Part shown: in pieces, positions 61,128 to 64,000 of the stretch
Numbering within the stretch: position 1 is the stretch's first letter
Layout: every line of letters begins with the position of its first letter
NCBI GenBank assembly: GCA_932294295.1
Contig: OW028579.1
Span: forward strand, 28,965,250 to 29,029,249
Direction: 5' to 3'
Source: Alitta virens
Taxonomy: Eukaryota > Annelida > Polychaeta > Phyllodocida > Nereididae
Length of the DNA: 64,000 bases
Position numbers and translations under genes: made by a program
Notes under the pieces: generated by a model
What the model was told of the DNA's origin: nothing
Seen by the model: only the letters and a program-made list of their open reading frames with translations
Database searches by the model: none

Positions 61128-61424
61128 TTAGAAGAGTTTGTGATAGTTAAGTTTGAGTGGCGAGATTTGATTGCGATGTTGATACACGACGCTGGCCCTA
61201 TTTGGAATGCTATCTTGGATGACCCTGGCCAAATTCGATGACCCCGAGTGTAATGTAAAAGACGATTGATCTGGCAAAGTAAAGCTTCTTTCTCTATACG
61301 TCAAATTACTATTAGAGAGATGGAACTGTGACATAAGCTTAAAATTCGATTTTCTTCTGCCGCATGAACTTGTGGCTATAAGTGATGATGAACTGTTCAT
61401 GGGCACACCCGCTATGACATTCAA
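61128..61424 (-). CDS. open frame of 98 codons, weak possible exon
   Basis: Ser-rich frame starting MNVIAGVPMNSSSSLIATSS and ending at a stop at 61128, in a stretch less AT-rich than its surroundings. It contains NLARVIQDSIPNRASVVYQH. No domain is recognised; no splice sites chosen. Confidence 0.25.
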   Translation of the reverse strand: MNVIAGVPMNSSSSLIATSSCGRRKSNFKLMSQFHLSNSNLTYRERSFTLPDQSSFTLHSGSSNLARVIQDSIPNRASVVYQHRNQISPLKLNYHKLF

Positions 61425-61429
61425 TTTGT

Positions 61430-63925
61430 AATATTTTCACTAGGTGTTACAAATAATTCTGTAATATAATGTATTAAGTTCTTTATATCTTATTCTTCGT
61501 GCAAATACTGTACAGATTAATATACTAATAAAATTCAAGTGTAGGACTGTAGGTGTTGAAATCTGCCATTTTATTGGCTATGACACGAATAATGAAAGCG
61601 AATGAGGAAGGCTTCATGAGCCCTGAAATGTATCTGATATGATAAGAGGATTAAATGAGATAGAATACTATTGGCCAAGATGAGGTGAGTCGATCCGCGG
61701 AAGCGGAAGTAGATCTATTGCGATTAACTAACTTAATAATTAAATTACATTTGTACAAATAAAATGCTGTTATACCCAAACGAGATAGCAGCAATTAATT
61801 CAGCAAGTGCCTTTGCTTTACTAACCAAAATTCAGTTGGTTCAATTGATCAAATTTTGATTTGGAAGACTGGACAGATGAAATTTCTGTTGTTAATGTAG
61901 GATAAAGTTGGGTAATATGGCCATACTTCGGTCTCGCTAATGCTGTGATGAAAGTAATTAGGGAAAATGCATAATTCCATTTGTTAGATTTTCTATAAGT
62001 AATCAGCTTTAAATCCAGGGCATGTGATATGTATATCCATAATATTTTTGCACTAGCATGGCTTTAAAAACATTTTAAAACTGCTCATATTAAAATACAC
62101 TGGGATTTTTGGGCACCTCATTCTGAGAATATGAGCACTACAATGCCCACATTAAACTGTACTAATTTCAACTATAAATGCCATTTGATATGAGCAAGAT
62201 ATATGTTTAATATGAGCAGACTTTATAATCCTACACAAAAGTCATGTCACTGTGGTGTAAATTTCAACAGAACAGACTTATCCCACATGCTAGCGACATC
62301 AATGCCTTAATGTGGGTCTACATGGGCTCTCATAATGTATTTTTTGTATAATTCATACTGTAGATATCTACTGTATTTCTGTCCAAATAAGTCTTCTGTA
62401 TCTGTATCCAATGTTATCCACATTTAATTGTATTTTTACATTTCACACATGATATTTTTGATTGACATAAGTATTATTAAAGGATGCATTCATCACCCGT
62501 GCCCATATTCCCCAACAATGTGCGCCTTCCATTTTAGGCTGCTCTGAGAATTGCTGACATCACGTGGCCATTGCAAATGAGTTAGGTTGATATATCTACA
62601 CCAAATTAGCATATTCTACAGGCTTTTTGCCTTAATAAAAACAATGAAAGAAATTACAGGTAAATATTTAAGTCAGCATATCATTGAAAAAGAAACGGCC
62701 TCAAATGTGCTGTCTGCTCCAGAGATGATGACTTTCAAAATACTTGAAAATTCCACCAGGTGTTTGCATGTACCCCTGATGGCTTTCAGCTACTGCAATG
62801 TGCCCATATCATACTGCTCCCCATATTAACCAACTTTATGGGTGTCATGTAATAACTAATAATTTGATATTCCAATCCGTTGTGATTTTTCCATTGCTTA
62901 TTATTGCCTTTGTCTCCAACTAATTGATTCATCCATAATGAAATTTTGCTATACATGTACATGTATATAGCACGGTGAAAATTATGTTTTTCTGATTGAT
63001 ATTTCTGTGATATTTTGTTTGCTACATTGGAAAGATACGTGTAGGGAATTTTAAGTGAAAAAGTTAGCTTTTGACTTTTTGCTCCATGTTTGATGGAATA
63101 GATATGGCCAAAATCATTTGGACATCAATTTTGAATCTTGCTATACAATCAATAATACGTTTGTATCCATAATTATGGTCAACTATAAATTTCCTGAATA
63201 AATTAATCTGTTACTATATTTAGATTATATGGGTTGTTGATGTATTTGTTTATTCGAAGTTAGGCAACATTTTAATGACACACGATTTCGAAATATCCTG
63301 TAATAATGGCCAGGTAATAACTTTGTAGGGTGGAAATATTTTTGACCTTTACCTTACCCCTTGACTGCCTTACTTGCTTTGCATTCACTGGGGCATAACA
63401 CCCCATAGCACCCTATGGAAAGATGGAAGGGGTGGCACTTGTACAAAATGATTAATGAAGTGATAAATCAACGATGATATATATTGTAGAAAAAAAGAAG
63501 TTAATAGTAAATTAATAATTAATCTAATTAGTGAATCAAAAGTTGGTCAGTAAAGTTATCAATATTTATTTTAATTTTTGTTAGGATCTCATGTCTGCTG
63601 CTTAAATATATTTGTATGCCTACTGATTAAATTCTCATCAAATTCTGTTAAAGTACAGTTAATTGTATAATGTTATAACCTTTTTTTAGTGGTTTTTATG
63701 TCATAATTTTTTAATCTATTTTGCCTTGCAATATTATTTTCAAATTAGACCAATTTATGCCATTCACAAAACTCCAAAATTATTGTATATACATAAAATG
63801 TACTTAAATATCATAAAGTTATATTTTACCGGCCTGGTTCTGTAGATTTGCTATCATACACTGAAAATTATATTTGTCGAAATAAATTGTATACAACTTT
63901 GGTTTTGTAAAATACCCAAACTTCG
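61430..63925. other. no recognisable feature; C run near the end
   Basis: AT-rich with short scattered frames only. A C-run (63937-63948 region) lies just past it. Confidence 0.4.
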
Positions 63926-64000
63926 GGAGTGCACCCCCCCCCCCCCCCGCTATTACCAATTTTAGCTTAGTATACTCTTATTTAGATCGTCACACTCTCC

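Overview
This is an AT-rich metazoan genomic window with spliced exons, tRNA-derived and non-LTR retroposon debris, MITEs and microsatellites. It is not prokaryotic. The RNA genes described below resemble deuterostome vault RNAs, so an invertebrate deuterostome (echinoderm, hemichordate or similar) is the best guess. That assignment is inference.

Layout: (1) 1-2935, minus strand: six exons of a gene for a signal peptide + CUB domain + single transmembrane segment + Ser/Arg-rich tail protein, open at the left edge, with a 208-bp MITE in one intron. (2) 3.0-5.8 kb: mostly non-coding, with two divergent solo vault-RNA-like copies (4661 and 5471); the first is followed by a tRNA-derived SINE body and a poly-A tail. 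(3) 5.8-55.8 kb: a mosaic of segmental duplications. It carries 23 more vault-RNA-like loci on the plus strand, in three subfamilies (A, B, C). Within it, 18725-39370 is a five-unit direct tandem array (about 4.14 kb per unit). Each unit holds two vault-RNA-like genes, a 439-bp TTAA-flanked MITE, a broken non-LTR endonuclease relic and simple repeats. On both sides lie larger dispersed copies of a second block (three longer than 2.8 kb, two more truncated) with satellite-like GTGA/CTCACAG motifs, retroposon tails and a decayed exon, plus four copies of a reverse-transcriptase relic. (4) 55.8-64 kb: mostly unannotated AT-rich DNA with a large TAC microsatellite, two CTAT microsatellites sharing a flank, and two weak possible exons.

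The main result is the vault RNA cluster. Each copy is about 95-100 nt, begins with a GAGTCGG-type strand that pairs with a CTGACTC/CCAGCTC-type strand just before a T4-T6 terminator, carries the vault RNA box A context ending GGTTACTTCG, and ends in a GGCGCTATC segment like GGCGCTCTC of human vtRNA1-1. Most copies also share an upstream block of about 60 bp ending in a TATA-like TATAAATAG or its derivatives. Substitutions between subfamilies compensate in two stems, which supports a selected RNA structure. No protein gene is credible inside the cluster; its reading frames are transposon relics or simple repeats.
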